In this document: piece by piece, positions 8,329-16,671 of the stretch | Layout of the letters: every line of letters starts with the position of its first letter | How positions within the stretch are numbered: the stretch's first letter is position 1 | Source: Melittangium boletus DSM 14713 | GTDB lineage: Bacteria; Myxococcota; Myxococcia; Myxococcales; Myxococcaceae | Direction of reading: 5' to 3' | Assembly: GCF_002305855.1 (NCBI RefSeq) | Contig: NZ_CP022163.1 | Location: forward strand, 9,243,765 to 9,307,764 | DNA: 64,000 bases | Translations under genes and position numbers: made by a program | Notes under the pieces: generated by a model | Told to the model about the DNA's origin: nothing | The model's input: the letters and a program-made list of their open reading frames with translations, nothing else | Database searches by the model: none

Positions 8329-8530
8329 GCCGCACGGTCGGGCGGCCTCACCGCGCACTCGGCCTCCGGGCGGAACAGCTCCTCGAAGTCCACGGTCCCC
8401 TCGAACGCAATCAATGCGCCGGGACGGGAAGGATGGGGTCGGGACGGAGCCTGAGGTCGTGTCAAACATTGCCCCACCGCCCACGGGTCCACCCTTGACC
8501 GGCGGAATCCCCCTTTCGTAGGAGGTGACC

Positions 8531-9457
8531 ATGCGTCTCCGCGCGTCCATCGCACTTCTGCTCCATGTCTCAGCCTGCGCTACGTCAGCGCCCAGCCCAC
8601 GAGAGCCAGCGGCCCGAGACCCGAGGCTCGCCAACCTCCAGCGAGCGGCGACGCTGCCCTGGACGGACGAGGGGCGGTGCGCCGTCCGCGAAGCTTCCGA
8701 GCCCTGGCCCGTGCTGGCGGAGCGGTGCTTTCATGCCCTGGACCATGACCGGCTCGAGGTTCACGACCCCACGGGAAGATGTGCGGTCGCCTCCGCGGGT
8801 GCCGCTGCCGTGGGGCTCGGGGCCTGCGCCCTGGCGGCACCGGAGATTGTCGTGGGAGCGGTGGTTGTGGCGGGTGTTGTAGTGGTGGGCTTCGCCATCA
8901 AAGAGGCCTTGGATGCGTATGAGCTGAAATGGGCCGATCCCGAGGACGCAAGGCCCGTGGCTGAAACGCGCCCCGTGCCCGAAACAAAGCCCGTTCCGCA
9001 AGAACCCTCGCCAAAGAAAAGGCCCAAGCCGGAGCCAAGAGGGCCGGAGTTCCCTCCCGTGGGGCCAACCGAAACCTCGGAGCGAGACCGCCACCCGGAG
9101 TGCATGCCCGTTCCAGTGCCACACCGAGGCGGAAATAACGAACACAACAAGTGCGCCGACAGAATTCCGTACAACAGCTTCTCCGGTTGGGACGTGCTCG
9201 TTAATGGCAAGCAATTCGATGCGCTGCAACTTGCCACGCGCACGTTGTGGGACGTCAAGACGGATGATTTTGAAAAACAACCGCCTCGGTCACAAGACTT
9301 CATTGTAAAGGTTAAATTGCCGGAGTTAAGGCGAGAGAGAGCGTTAGCAGAAGCATGTGGATATGATTTTGTCATCGGAGTTCGCAGTCGGGCACACAAA
9401 CAAGCGTTGTTCCGAGCGGACCCCACCCTCAAGGTCGTTATCATGGATTGGTGTTGA
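8531..9457 (+). CDS. DUF6310 lipoprotein, probable nuclease toxin
   Basis: A 308-residue lipoprotein. The signal peptide ends in HVSAC (Cys16). Residues about 80-125 hold a Gly/Ala/Val-rich hydrophobic segment, then a Pro/Lys/Glu-rich linker. The C-terminal 110 residues read like a PD-(D/E)xK nuclease core: KQFDALQ...LWDVKTD, with the Asp, the DxK pair and a following helix. GGAGG immediately precedes the ATG at 8531. The family (DUF6310) is common in myxobacteria. Lipoprotein head, variable linker and nuclease-like tail match the build of SitA toxins, so I infer an outer-membrane-exchange toxin. The next gene (DUF5953) begins one base after the stop. The last 200 bases have lower GC than the first part, suggesting a swapped toxin domain. 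Confidence 0.75.
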   Translation: MRLRASIALLLHVSACATSAPSPREPAARDPRLANLQRAATLPWTDEGRCAVREASEPWPVLAERCFHALDHDRLEVHDPTGRCAVASAGAAAVGLGACALAAPEIVVGAVVVAGVVVVGFAIKEALDAYELKWADPEDARPVAETRPVPETKPVPQEPSPKKRPKPEPRGPEFPPVGPTETSERDRHPECMPVPVPHRGGNNEHNKCADRIPYNSFSGWDVLVNGKQFDALQLATRTLWDVKTDDFEKQPPRSQDFIVKVKLPELRRERALAEACGYDFVIGVRSRAHKQALFRADPTLKVVIMDWC

Positions 9458-9458
9458 A

Positions 9459-10214
9459 ATGTCGACCACCCAAGACTATTTCAACCTCGTCGTCTATGCA
9501 CCGGCGCTCGTGGGCCACGATGGGCGCCCTCTCGCGGTCGTTCACGGTATGGAGCGCTCAGTTCCCGGCTTGCGGTTGGGGTGGACGATTTCTGAAAAAG
9601 AAGACCTCATTGCATTGCCTGCTCGCGATGAGTGGGTCGCGTCAGACAGGACAGACGGCGGGTTTCCGTTCCTCTGTAATGATGACGACCATCACGTCGT
9701 GACACTTACCGGGTGGGAAAGCCCGGCAGGCCCCTGCGACGAGCCGCAGTTCGAAGTCCATGCGAGGCTGCCAGTGAATGCCACGGTGGTCGCGGCAGCG
9801 ATGGGTGTATTGGAGGTGGTGGCGGAAGGCGCACACGCCCGTTGGGGGCATATGACGCCCTTCGGTGCAGCGGGGGACATCGCCGAGCAGACGGCGCCCA
9901 CGTTGGCCGGGCCACCTTCTCCACCCCGGGGGCTACCAGCGCTCAAACTCTTCCAGCACATCCGCGCGCCGGAGATTCCCTATTACCTGGGGTGGCTCAA
10001 CTACTGGTCGGATGCTGCCGCACGGGCCATCGGCTTTCCGGACCCCGCCCGCGACGCGGATTTGCTCTCACGGGCGCGGCGCACCGCGACGGGCGGTTGG
10101 GTCGTGCAGCTCACCGATGCGCCGCTCGACCTGGACAATCCCGCCCACCTCGACGCACTCAGGCGAGCTTATGAGCGCTTCCCGGAGATTGGCGGGCGCG
10201 CACCACTCAGATGA
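9459..10214 (+). CDS. DUF5953 family protein, probable immunity partner
   Basis: A 251-residue soluble protein of the myxobacterial DUF5953 family; hallmarks are LVVYAPALVG at the N-terminus, VVHGMERSVPGLRLGW, the PSPPRGLPALKL segment, LGWLNYWS and AARAIGFPDP, and GGWVVQLTDAPLDLDNP near the end. It has no signal peptide or membrane segment. Its start follows the DUF6310 stop by a single base, so translation is coupled. The tight pairing with a lipoprotein of toxin build suggests that it neutralises it in the cytoplasm; that role is inference. Members also occur without a partner, so a different regulatory or binding role is possible. Confidence 0.75.
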   Translation: MSTTQDYFNLVVYAPALVGHDGRPLAVVHGMERSVPGLRLGWTISEKEDLIALPARDEWVASDRTDGGFPFLCNDDDHHVVTLTGWESPAGPCDEPQFEVHARLPVNATVVAAAMGVLEVVAEGAHARWGHMTPFGAAGDIAEQTAPTLAGPPSPPRGLPALKLFQHIRAPEIPYYLGWLNYWSDAAARAIGFPDPARDADLLSRARRTATGGWVVQLTDAPLDLDNPAHLDALRRAYERFPEIGGRAPLR

Positions 10215-10405
10215 TAAGGCCCTTGCTCGCTCTCCCGCTAAAGTGAGGGGATGACCCAGGAGGGTGGGGCCAACCGACGAGCAAGGCCATGCCCTCCTGG
10301 ATTCCTCCTCTTGGTGTTCACAGCGCTCAACAACATTTTAGGAGCATGGGCAGGATGGCGAGAGATGAACTCCCGCCCCGCCTGGCCCGCTGGAAGGAGA
10401 CGGCA

Positions 10406-10543
10406 ATGAGACGCAAAGTGCTCGCACTACGCAAGCTTGGTGTGGACAAGGCGAGGACCCAAGACTCGATGCTGCATATGGATTCAGGCCTCAGTCTGCT
10501 CGTCTGCGCAGACGGAGGCACGACGCCACCGGCAAGCAAGTAG
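10406..10543 (+). CDS. Class III lanthipeptide precursor (SapB/AmfS-like)
   Basis: A 45-residue peptide ending one hairpin upstream of the LanKC gene. GGAAGGAGA (10392-10400) sits five bases before the ATG. The leader (about residues 1-25) contains VLALRKLG, similar to the hydrophobic helix that class III leaders use for enzyme binding. The core reads SGLSLLVC followed by an ADGGTTPPASK tail: Ser27, Ser30 and Cys34 form the SxxSxxxC labionin motif. The SLLxC part closely resembles the first ring of SapB and AmfS from Streptomyces. Unlike those, there is no second SxxSxxxC unit, so one ring plus a tail with Thr38/Thr39... and Ser is predicted. Longer in-frame starts at 10289 and 10346 lack a good ribosome-binding site. 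Confidence 0.8.
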   Translation: MRRKVLALRKLGVDKARTQDSMLHMDSGLSLLVCADGGTTPPASK

Positions 10544-10554
10544 GATGCTGTTGA

Positions 10555-10606
10555 ATGAGAAGCCGCGAGCGGCGGAACACATCGCTCCGACATCGCGGCT
10601 TCTCAT
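10555..10606 (+). promoter_or_regulatory. Inter-cistronic hairpin between precursor and LanKC genes
   Basis: ATGAGAAGCCGCGA (10555-10568) is a perfect 14-bp inverted repeat of TCGCGGCTTCTCAT (10593-10606), with a 24-base loop. It begins 12 bases after the precursor stop and ends 12 bases before the LanKC start. There is no U-run, so it is more likely a partial terminator or mRNA-stabilising stem that keeps peptide output above enzyme output than a full stop. Confidence 0.7.
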
Positions 10607-10618
10607 CCTACCGGCAGG

Positions 10619-13294
10619 ATGATGGAGAGAGGGGGGCGCACGCGCATGGAAGGCATCGAGCGGAGGGCACGCAAGGATTTGTATCTCTTCACCCTGCTCC
10701 ATCCAGAGCGTTACGAGGGATTGGAGCGCTACCAGACTCGGCTGCCGGGATTTGGAGAATACCTCGCCCCCCTGTTGCCAGCGGGCTGGCGGGGGGCGCC
10801 ACAGGGCATCTGGTACACCGTGGTGCCTCCGAAACACCGCGTGCCCACCGCGGGCTTCAAACTCCACCTGTCCGCCATCCCCGAGCACGCCCGGCCCCTG
10901 CTGTCCGCCATCGTGCCCGTGCTCGTGGAGGAAGGCGTCACGTTCAAGGTCCTGGTCGATGACGCCATGCTCGATTTGAATAACTCAAGCATCCGTTCCA
11001 GCGGCTCCTGCGGGAAGTTCGTCACCCTCTATCCGCGCGACTCCCAGCAATTCTTCCGGCTGCTCGAACGCCTGGAGCCGGTGACGCGTGACTTCGTGGG
11101 TCCCTACATCCTCTCGGACCGGCCCTACCGCGACAGCAAGGTCCTCTTCTATCGCTATGGCACGTTCCTGCCATCCGGGAGGATCAACCTGCACGGCGAG
11201 CGGGATGCGTCCTTCCTGGGCCAGGATGGACGGCTCGTGGAGGATCCCCGACTGCCCTACTTCTCTCTTCCCGAAGGCGTGAGCGATCCCTTCCCCGAGG
11301 CGCCCGGCGACGAGGACGAGAGCGGAGCGTTGAACGGGCGCTACGAGCCCCTGTCTACCCTGGGCACCTCGAGCAAGGGCGGCGTCTATCTCTGCCGGGA
11401 TCTCCAGACGGGGCGAGAGGTTGTCATCAAGGAGGCGCGGCCCCACGTCAACCAGGGACGGCATCAGCCCCATGACGCCGTGGCGTGCCTGGAGAACGAG
11501 CGCCGGGTCCTGCGCGTTCTGGAAGGCACGGGCGCAGCTCCACGGCTGCTCGACTCGTTCCAGGAATGGGAGCATCACTTCGTCGTGATGGAGCGGGCGC
11601 CCGGCCTGAGCCTCGCGCAGTGCATGGGCCGCGACCTCTTCGGTCTGACCCTGGAGGGAAGTCCCTCCGCCGAGCGGGTCCGAACGTACCTCGCGGCCTT
11701 CACACGCCTCGCCCGCCAGCTCATCACCCACGTGCGGGCCATCCACGCCCAGGGCGTGGTCATCCGGGACCTCGCCCCCCAGAACATCCTCTTCGATGCG
11801 GACAGCGGACGGGTGACCCTCATCGACTTCGAGTCCGCCTACAGCGAGCACGCGGAGGTCGCCAGCCCCCTCATCCCCCTGGCCACTCCCGGCTTCGGCC
11901 TGGATCTCCATCCCCCTCCGCTCCACGAGAAGCCCACGCGACAACAGGATCTGCGCGCCCTGGGCCGGGTCCTGGGCGATCTCCTCCATCCCGTGGCCCC
12001 ATTCTTCGCGCTCGCGCCCGAGCGCCGCCAGCCCCTGCTGGAGCACTTCGCCCGGGAGCGGGGCATTCCCGAGGTCTTCCTCCGGCTCGTCTTCGCCGCC
12101 GAGGAGCCCGCCCGGTTCGACGCCCTGCTAGACGAGGCGGAGCGGACCGTCCCGCCCCCTGCCTCGCGCTACCACCCCCGGCTGGACGCGGCGGCCCTGC
12201 GCGCGCGCATCGACGGAGCGGCCCACTCCATCGAGGAGCAACTCCGCCACGAGGCGGATCCCCTCGACCTGCCCACGGACTACCGGCGCTGCGTGACCAA
12301 CCGGCTGGGCGTGGCCTATGGGGCCTCGGGCATCGCCGTGGCGCTCCAGCGCATGCGAGGCGCGGCGCCCGAGCGGCTCGTGACGGCGCTCGTGGAGGAA
12401 GCGGCCCGGGCCGATCATGCGCACTACCCGCCCGGGCTCTTCGTGGGCATGGCGGGCATCGCCTGGAGTCTACTGGAGCTCGGTCAACGCGAGGAGGCCG
12501 AGCGGCTGCTGGCCACGGCCGCGGAGTCACCACTGCTCGGCCAAGGCGCGGACCTGTTCTATGGCGACGCGGGCTGGGGGCTCACCCAGCTCTTCTTCCA
12601 TCACCGGCTGAGAGACGCCCGCGCCCTGCGTCAGGCCCTGGACGCCGCCGCGCGCATCGAGGCAAAGCTCGAGAAGACCCCCACGGGCCTCCGCTACGTC
12701 AACCAGGGCGACGTCTACTGTGGGCTCGCCCACGGGAGCGCGGGCATCGGCTACTTCCTGTTGCGACTGTACGAGGCCACGCGCGAGCCCGCCTGGCTGG
12801 AGCGGGCGCGGGCCTTGCTCGATCACGACCTGGCGCGGGGACAGGAGCACGACAGCGCGCTGCGCTTCCCTCGCTCGGAGCGAGAGCCGATCATCTACCC
12901 CTACTGGGCCATGGGCGGGGCGGGCCTGGGCGCGCTCGCGCTGCGCTTTCACGCGGTGATGGGTGAGCCACGCTACCTCCAGACCGCCCGGCGCATCGCC
13001 CAGGGACTGCGCGGCCAGTACACCGTCTTCCCCTCGCACTTCTATGGCATGGCGGGACTCGGCCACTTCTTCGTGGACCTGCACCAGCACACGGGCGAGG
13101 CCGAGGAGCGAGAGGAGGCGCTGCGCTTCGCCGAGCGCTCGCTGCTCTTCGCCATCGACCGGCCCTCGGGCTGGGTCTCCCCAGGCGAGGGGTTGCTGCG
13201 CGTGTCCACCGACTATGCCACGGGCTCGGCCGGCATCGGAGTGTTGCTGCACCGGCTGCTCGCGGGTGGAGGCGTGCCCTACCTCGACTTCTGA
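10619..13294 (+). CDS. Class III lanthionine synthetase (lyase-kinase-cyclase, LanKC)
   Basis: An 891-residue trifunctional enzyme expected to phosphorylate Ser/Thr of the precursor, eliminate phosphate and close lanthionine or labionin rings. An N-terminal lyase region covers about 1-230. The kinase domain follows with GTSSKGGVYLC (about 248), the lysine in VVIKEARP (about 271), a catalytic loop IRDLAPQN (Asp384) and DFE in place of DFG (about 403). The cyclase domain covers about 530-885: GLAHGSAGIG is kept (His705). The LanC zinc-ligand positions, normally WCYG and CHG, read WAMGG (764) and HFYGMAG (808-809), so no zinc site, as in class III rather than class IV. Starts at 10622 or 10646 are also possible. 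No transporter or protease gene is adjacent. Confidence 0.9.
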   Translation: MMERGGRTRMEGIERRARKDLYLFTLLHPERYEGLERYQTRLPGFGEYLAPLLPAGWRGAPQGIWYTVVPPKHRVPTAGFKLHLSAIPEHARPLLSAIVPVLVEEGVTFKVLVDDAMLDLNNSSIRSSGSCGKFVTLYPRDSQQFFRLLERLEPVTRDFVGPYILSDRPYRDSKVLFYRYGTFLPSGRINLHGERDASFLGQDGRLVEDPRLPYFSLPEGVSDPFPEAPGDEDESGALNGRYEPLSTLGTSSKGGVYLCRDLQTGREVVIKEARPHVNQGRHQPHDAVACLENERRVLRVLEGTGAAPRLLDSFQEWEHHFVVMERAPGLSLAQCMGRDLFGLTLEGSPSAERVRTYLAAFTRLARQLITHVRAIHAQGVVIRDLAPQNILFDADSGRVTLIDFESAYSEHAEVASPLIPLATPGFGLDLHPPPLHEKPTRQQDLRALGRVLGDLLHPVAPFFALAPERRQPLLEHFARERGIPEVFLRLVFAAEEPARFDALLDEAERTVPPPASRYHPRLDAAALRARIDGAAHSIEEQLRHEADPLDLPTDYRRCVTNRLGVAYGASGIAVALQRMRGAAPERLVTALVEEAARADHAHYPPGLFVGMAGIAWSLLELGQREEAERLLATAAESPLLGQGADLFYGDAGWGLTQLFFHHRLRDARALRQALDAAARIEAKLEKTPTGLRYVNQGDVYCGLAHGSAGIGYFLLRLYEATREPAWLERARALLDHDLARGQEHDSALRFPRSEREPIIYPYWAMGGAGLGALALRFHAVMGEPRYLQTARRIAQGLRGQYTVFPSHFYGMAGLGHFFVDLHQHTGEAEEREEALRFAERSLLFAIDRPSGWVSPGEGLLRVSTDYATGSAGIGVLLHRLLAGGGVPYLDF

Positions 13295-13505
13295 GCCAGG
13301 GGCGTGTGTCCACTGCGAATCAGCGCTCGGGAGGTCGTGAGGACACGCGGTTTCTCAGTGAGGGCCGTGGGCTGCCTGGCCCGAGTCGCCCTCCTTCCCT
13401 GAGTGGGTAGAACCGTCGCCTGGCGGCAGGCCCCTCCCTGGCTCACTCCGCGCCTGCTTGGGCACACACACTGCAATCGCTCGTGGCGGACACGGAGGTC
13501 CGAAC

Positions 13506-15836
13506 ATGGGTCGAGAACGGGGCAGAGGATGGTGGACGGGGGCGATGGCGGTGCTGTTCCTGGTGGGTTGCGGTGACGTGGGGGACCCGCGGACCTTGGC
13601 CCCCGAGGAACCGGACTCAGCCGAGGTGCGGCCCCAGCGCGTCGCCACCGTGGAGACAGACCCGTCCCCGCCAGCGAGCTGCCTGCCACGCACGGACACC
13701 TATGTGCGCGCCTCCTCCCCGAGTGAGGACAGTTACGTCTCCCAGGGCGAGCCCACGCTCAATTTCGGTGAGTCCACGGAGTTGAGCGTGGATGGTTCGC
13801 CCCGGCTCGAGTCCTACCTGAAGTTCTCGCCCTACACCGAGGGCCTCGCCATCCGAGCGGCGCGGCTGGAGCTCACCGCCATCGATGGCACCTCGGACGG
13901 TCCGCGCCTCTACCGGACCGGCGATGACTGGACCGAGACCGGGCTCACCTGGAACAACCGCCCGTCCCCGCTGGGCGGCGTCCTGGGCAACCTCGGCGCC
14001 ATCAGCGCCCACTCCCGGGTGTCGTACGACGTGACGGGGGTGGTGACACAGGATCAGGACTACAGCTTCGTCCTGGTGCCGGACTCGAGCGATGGCGTGA
14101 GGTTCTACTCGAGCGAAAGCATCACCCAGGCGGATAACATGCCCTGGCTGGTCGTCACGACGGAGAGCCCGCCGTTCTGCACCTACAGGGGCTCGGGCAC
14201 CGGTGGCCGCACCGCGTGGGCGCGGCAGATTGGAGGCACGGGCGCCGAGTCGGTGGAGGTGGTGGCCCCCCATCCCCAGGGCGGCTTCGTGGCCGCGGGC
14301 CAGTTCGGTGACGCGGTGTTCACCCAGAACGAGGGCTTCGCGCTCGCGCGCTATGACGCGGAGGGCGCGTTCCAGTGGTCGCGCGTGGTGGTCACGGACG
14401 ACGTGAGTGTGACGGACCTCACCCTCACGTCCCTCGGCAACATCCTCGTGGTGGGCCGCTACCACAACGCGCCCGACCTGGGTTCGGGCCCCCTCCCCTC
14501 CGCTCCGGAGACGCAGTCCTGGATGTCCGGCCTCTTCATCGCCAAGTTCTCCCCCGGGGGGACGCTGGTGTGGGCGCATGGCTTCGTCGCCCGGGACGCC
14601 GAGGGCGTGCTCCAGCGCGTGGCGGCGCGGGAGGTGGCCACGGATGCCCATGGCAGCCTCCTCGTCACCGGGGGCTTCGCGGGCCGGATGGACCTGGGTG
14701 GAGGACCGATCGATTCGGGCTCCACGAGCTCATCCGGCAACGCGCAGAACACGGGGGGCTTCGTGGCGAAGTTCTCCTGGGAAGGCCAGCACCTGTGGTC
14801 GCGGGCCCTGAGCACCCACCAGGTCGGCCAGTATGTCGAGGGCTGGACCGTGTCCACCGATGCGGCGGACCATGTGCTCCTCGGTGGCTCGGCGAGCGCC
14901 ATGACGGACCTCGGGGATGGCCCCCTCGGGGAGGATGGGTGGCTCGGCGAGCCGGTTCCCTTCCTGGCGAAGTACACCCCCTCGGGCGTTCTGCTGTGGA
15001 AGCGCGTGTTCCGCGGGGCCGCGGGCGAGGTGCGCAGCATCCAGCCTCAAGGCACGGACCGCATCGCCTTTGGCGTCAACATCGCGGGCACCTTCACCTT
15101 CGCGGGACAGTCCTATGAAGGAGAGTTCATGGAGAGACTTCCCGCCCATGGTTTTCTCGGAGCCATGACCGCCGCGGGCGGCGACGCGTGGCTGCGCTCG
15201 GTGGGCAGTCCCGTCTCCCTGGACGAGTTCGCCGTGGGGCGCGACGGCTCGCTCCTCCTCTCCGGCACGGGCTACGAGGCGTTCGACGCGGGCGGCGGGT
15301 CGCTGGGCTTCGCCTGGGGTTCTCCCTTCGTTCCCACCAACCGGCCCTTCGTGGCGCGCTACACGGCGGAGGGCACTCACCTCTGGTCCCGCTCCTTCGA
15401 TCAGGGCCGCTCGATCGACCTGGCACTGCTGACCGATGGGGACGTGGTGCTCGGCACCCCTCTCAGACGGATTCTCTCCCTCGACGGGCGCACCTTCACG
15501 CGCCTGCGGACTGTGTCCATTGCGCGCACAGTGCACCCAGGCGGCATCTGGCCGAGGCCGAACTGTCTCCATGGACGACAACGAGGCCCTGCAGAAGAAA
15601 CTGCGCAAGCTCCAAGAGAGCCGTACCGGCAGAGCGAAGCTGCGCGAGCGCGTGGAACATCAACTCGCCCACCTGAGCAACCGAAAGGGCCCCCGCGCGC
15701 GCTACCTCGGCGCGCGCAAGAACACCTTCGACCTGCGTCGGCTCGCGGCGGTGCAGAACCTGGAGACCATCTCGCGCCGCTCAAGCCGCCCCACTTTGAA
15801 AGTCGTATCTTCCACCTAACCTGTTCGGTGCTTTAG
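13506..15836 (+). CDS. DNRLRE/CBM96-domain beta-propeller lipoprotein, 3' end replaced
   Basis: The frame codes 776 residues. A lipobox (VLFLVGC) follows the ATG at 13506, which has a GGAGG site. Residues about 60-215 form a DNRLRE/CBM96 domain (DTYVRASSP..., ESYLKF, WNNRP, the final MPWLVVTTE), and from about 240 on there are repeated propeller blades (GGxxVAGxF, LARYDAEGAFQWSR, FIAKFSPGGTLVW, FVAKFSWEGQHLWSR). From about base 15500 the protein becomes Arg/Pro-rich nonsense because the DNA switches to an IS1182-type transposase remnant in another frame. The natural C-terminus is therefore lost, and the annotated stop at 15836 is accidental. Surface carbohydrate binding is inference from the domain. 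Confidence 0.8.
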   Translation: MGRERGRGWWTGAMAVLFLVGCGDVGDPRTLAPEEPDSAEVRPQRVATVETDPSPPASCLPRTDTYVRASSPSEDSYVSQGEPTLNFGESTELSVDGSPRLESYLKFSPYTEGLAIRAARLELTAIDGTSDGPRLYRTGDDWTETGLTWNNRPSPLGGVLGNLGAISAHSRVSYDVTGVVTQDQDYSFVLVPDSSDGVRFYSSESITQADNMPWLVVTTESPPFCTYRGSGTGGRTAWARQIGGTGAESVEVVAPHPQGGFVAAGQFGDAVFTQNEGFALARYDAEGAFQWSRVVVTDDVSVTDLTLTSLGNILVVGRYHNAPDLGSGPLPSAPETQSWMSGLFIAKFSPGGTLVWAHGFVARDAEGVLQRVAAREVATDAHGSLLVTGGFAGRMDLGGGPIDSGSTSSSGNAQNTGGFVAKFSWEGQHLWSRALSTHQVGQYVEGWTVSTDAADHVLLGGSASAMTDLGDGPLGEDGWLGEPVPFLAKYTPSGVLLWKRVFRGAAGEVRSIQPQGTDRIAFGVNIAGTFTFAGQSYEGEFMERLPAHGFLGAMTAAGGDAWLRSVGSPVSLDEFAVGRDGSLLLSGTGYEAFDAGGGSLGFAWGSPFVPTNRPFVARYTAEGTHLWSRSFDQGRSIDLALLTDGDVVLGTPLRRILSLDGRTFTRLRTVSIARTVHPGGIWPRPNCLHGRQRGPAEETAQAPREPYRQSEAARARGTSTRPPEQPKGPPRALPRRAQEHLRPASARGGAEPGDHLAPLKPPHFESRIFHLTCSVL
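15502..15819 (+). mobile_element. IS1182-type transposase 3' remnant
   Basis: In a different frame from the upstream lipoprotein, a transposase C-terminus is readable: CGLCPLRAQCTQAA with the CxxCPLRxxC zinc-like motif, then GRAKLRERVEHQLAHLSNRKGP and ARYLGARKNTFDLRRLAAV with NLETI at the end. This is the tail of a DDE_Tnp_1_6/IS1182-type transposase. The catalytic domain is missing and small deletions are present relative to the family, so it is dead. Its left edge, near 15500, is where the DNRLRE lipoprotein loses its own sequence. Confidence 0.75.
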
Positions 15837-15850
15837 GCGGTGGTGAGAAC

Positions 15851-16651
15851 TTACGCGGGCATCCCTTCGTCCAAGCTCATCCAGGAATTGGGTGACAGCG
15901 GCAGCCGGCCAGAAGGCAGTCGTGCCAAGCGGGGGATGTTGGGGTACTCTCGCTGCGTGGGCATCCCGCTCAGCTCCGCCAGGCGCAGTAGAGTCAGCCC
16001 ATTCATGAACAGGGCGCCATCCGTGCGGCGCGCGTCCTCCTCGTAAAGTTCCTTCTGGCGGAACAGACGGGCACGCTCCGCAATGACTTCGATCAAGGTC
16101 TTCTGAAAGTCATTTGCGTCTCTGTGCAAGATCGCCCGACATACATGGAGGTAAGGAGCATACTCGCCCTCGACTACCTGCTCCCAGCGATCCAGGAGCG
16201 ACTGGAAGTCATGGTCTTCGCCTGCGTGAAGGCGCAACAGGCTCTTCTGCATAAAGCGGTGCAAGAGGAAGTCGTCCTCGTATTCGCACCGTGGCTCGTG
16301 CCGGTCCGGGGTCAGCCGCGCCAGTTCCACCGCGAGGTCCAACTGGCCGGCGGCCACCGCATCGACGAAGGAGAAGTTCCTGCTCGCGCAGGTGGTGAGG
16401 GGGTGGAAGACTCTGCCGCCCGCAGCAAGGCGCAGCAGGTGGGCGTGCACGAGCGCGGACTTGCAGAGGAGCACCTGGAAGCAATCCGCCCGGGCTTCAG
16501 CGAGCATCGCACACAGCGCGAGCCGGTGATACATGAAGGCGGCCACACCGTACGCGGTGCCTGATTGCTCGGGCTCGGCCTTCACCGCGATGGCCTCCAA
16601 GGTACTGCTAAGGGCAAACCAAGCGTTGTCCTGAATCGTCTCCAAGTCCAT
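15851..16651 (-). CDS. Imm49 family immunity protein
   Basis: A 266-residue soluble protein recognised as the Imm49 family seen with polymorphic toxins: start MDLETIQDNAWFALSSTLEAI, then GTAYGVAAFMYHRLALCAML, DAVAAGQLDLAVELARL, EYEDDFLLHRFM and MNGLTLLRLAEL. The ATG at 16651 has GAGAAG upstream; an earlier in-frame start would add a basic, non-conserved extension. It is the last gene of the minus-strand T6SS effector operon, 20 bases after the Imm11-type gene. Predicted to act in the cytoplasm by binding a toxin. Which toxin is unclear, since the nearer Imm11 protein may already protect against the AHH toxin. Confidence 0.75.
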   Translation of the reverse strand: MDLETIQDNAWFALSSTLEAIAVKAEPEQSGTAYGVAAFMYHRLALCAMLAEARADCFQVLLCKSALVHAHLLRLAAGGRVFHPLTTCASRNFSFVDAVAAGQLDLAVELARLTPDRHEPRCEYEDDFLLHRFMQKSLLRLHAGEDHDFQSLLDRWEQVVEGEYAPYLHVCRAILHRDANDFQKTLIEVIAERARLFRQKELYEEDARRTDGALFMNGLTLLRLAELSGMPTQREYPNIPRLARLPSGRLPLSPNSWMSLDEGMPA

Positions 16652-16671
16652 GGTCTTCTCATGTTTTGCGG

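Noticed and set aside
8329..8530. A possible gene remnant on the minus strand (ALIAFEGTVDFEELFRPEAE) between the two toxin pairs
   Set aside because: The stretch is too short, has no start or neighbours in frame, and matches no family that I can name.
10221..10286. A 9-bp inverted repeat (CCTTGCTCG / CGAGCAAGG) upstream of the lanthipeptide gene
   Set aside because: The arms are short and 48 bases apart, so it could be chance; noted only as a possible operator.
10289..10405. An N-terminal extension of the lanthipeptide precursor
   Set aside because: The in-frame starts at 10289 and 10346 lack a well-placed ribosome-binding site, and the longer leader is not typical of class III precursors.
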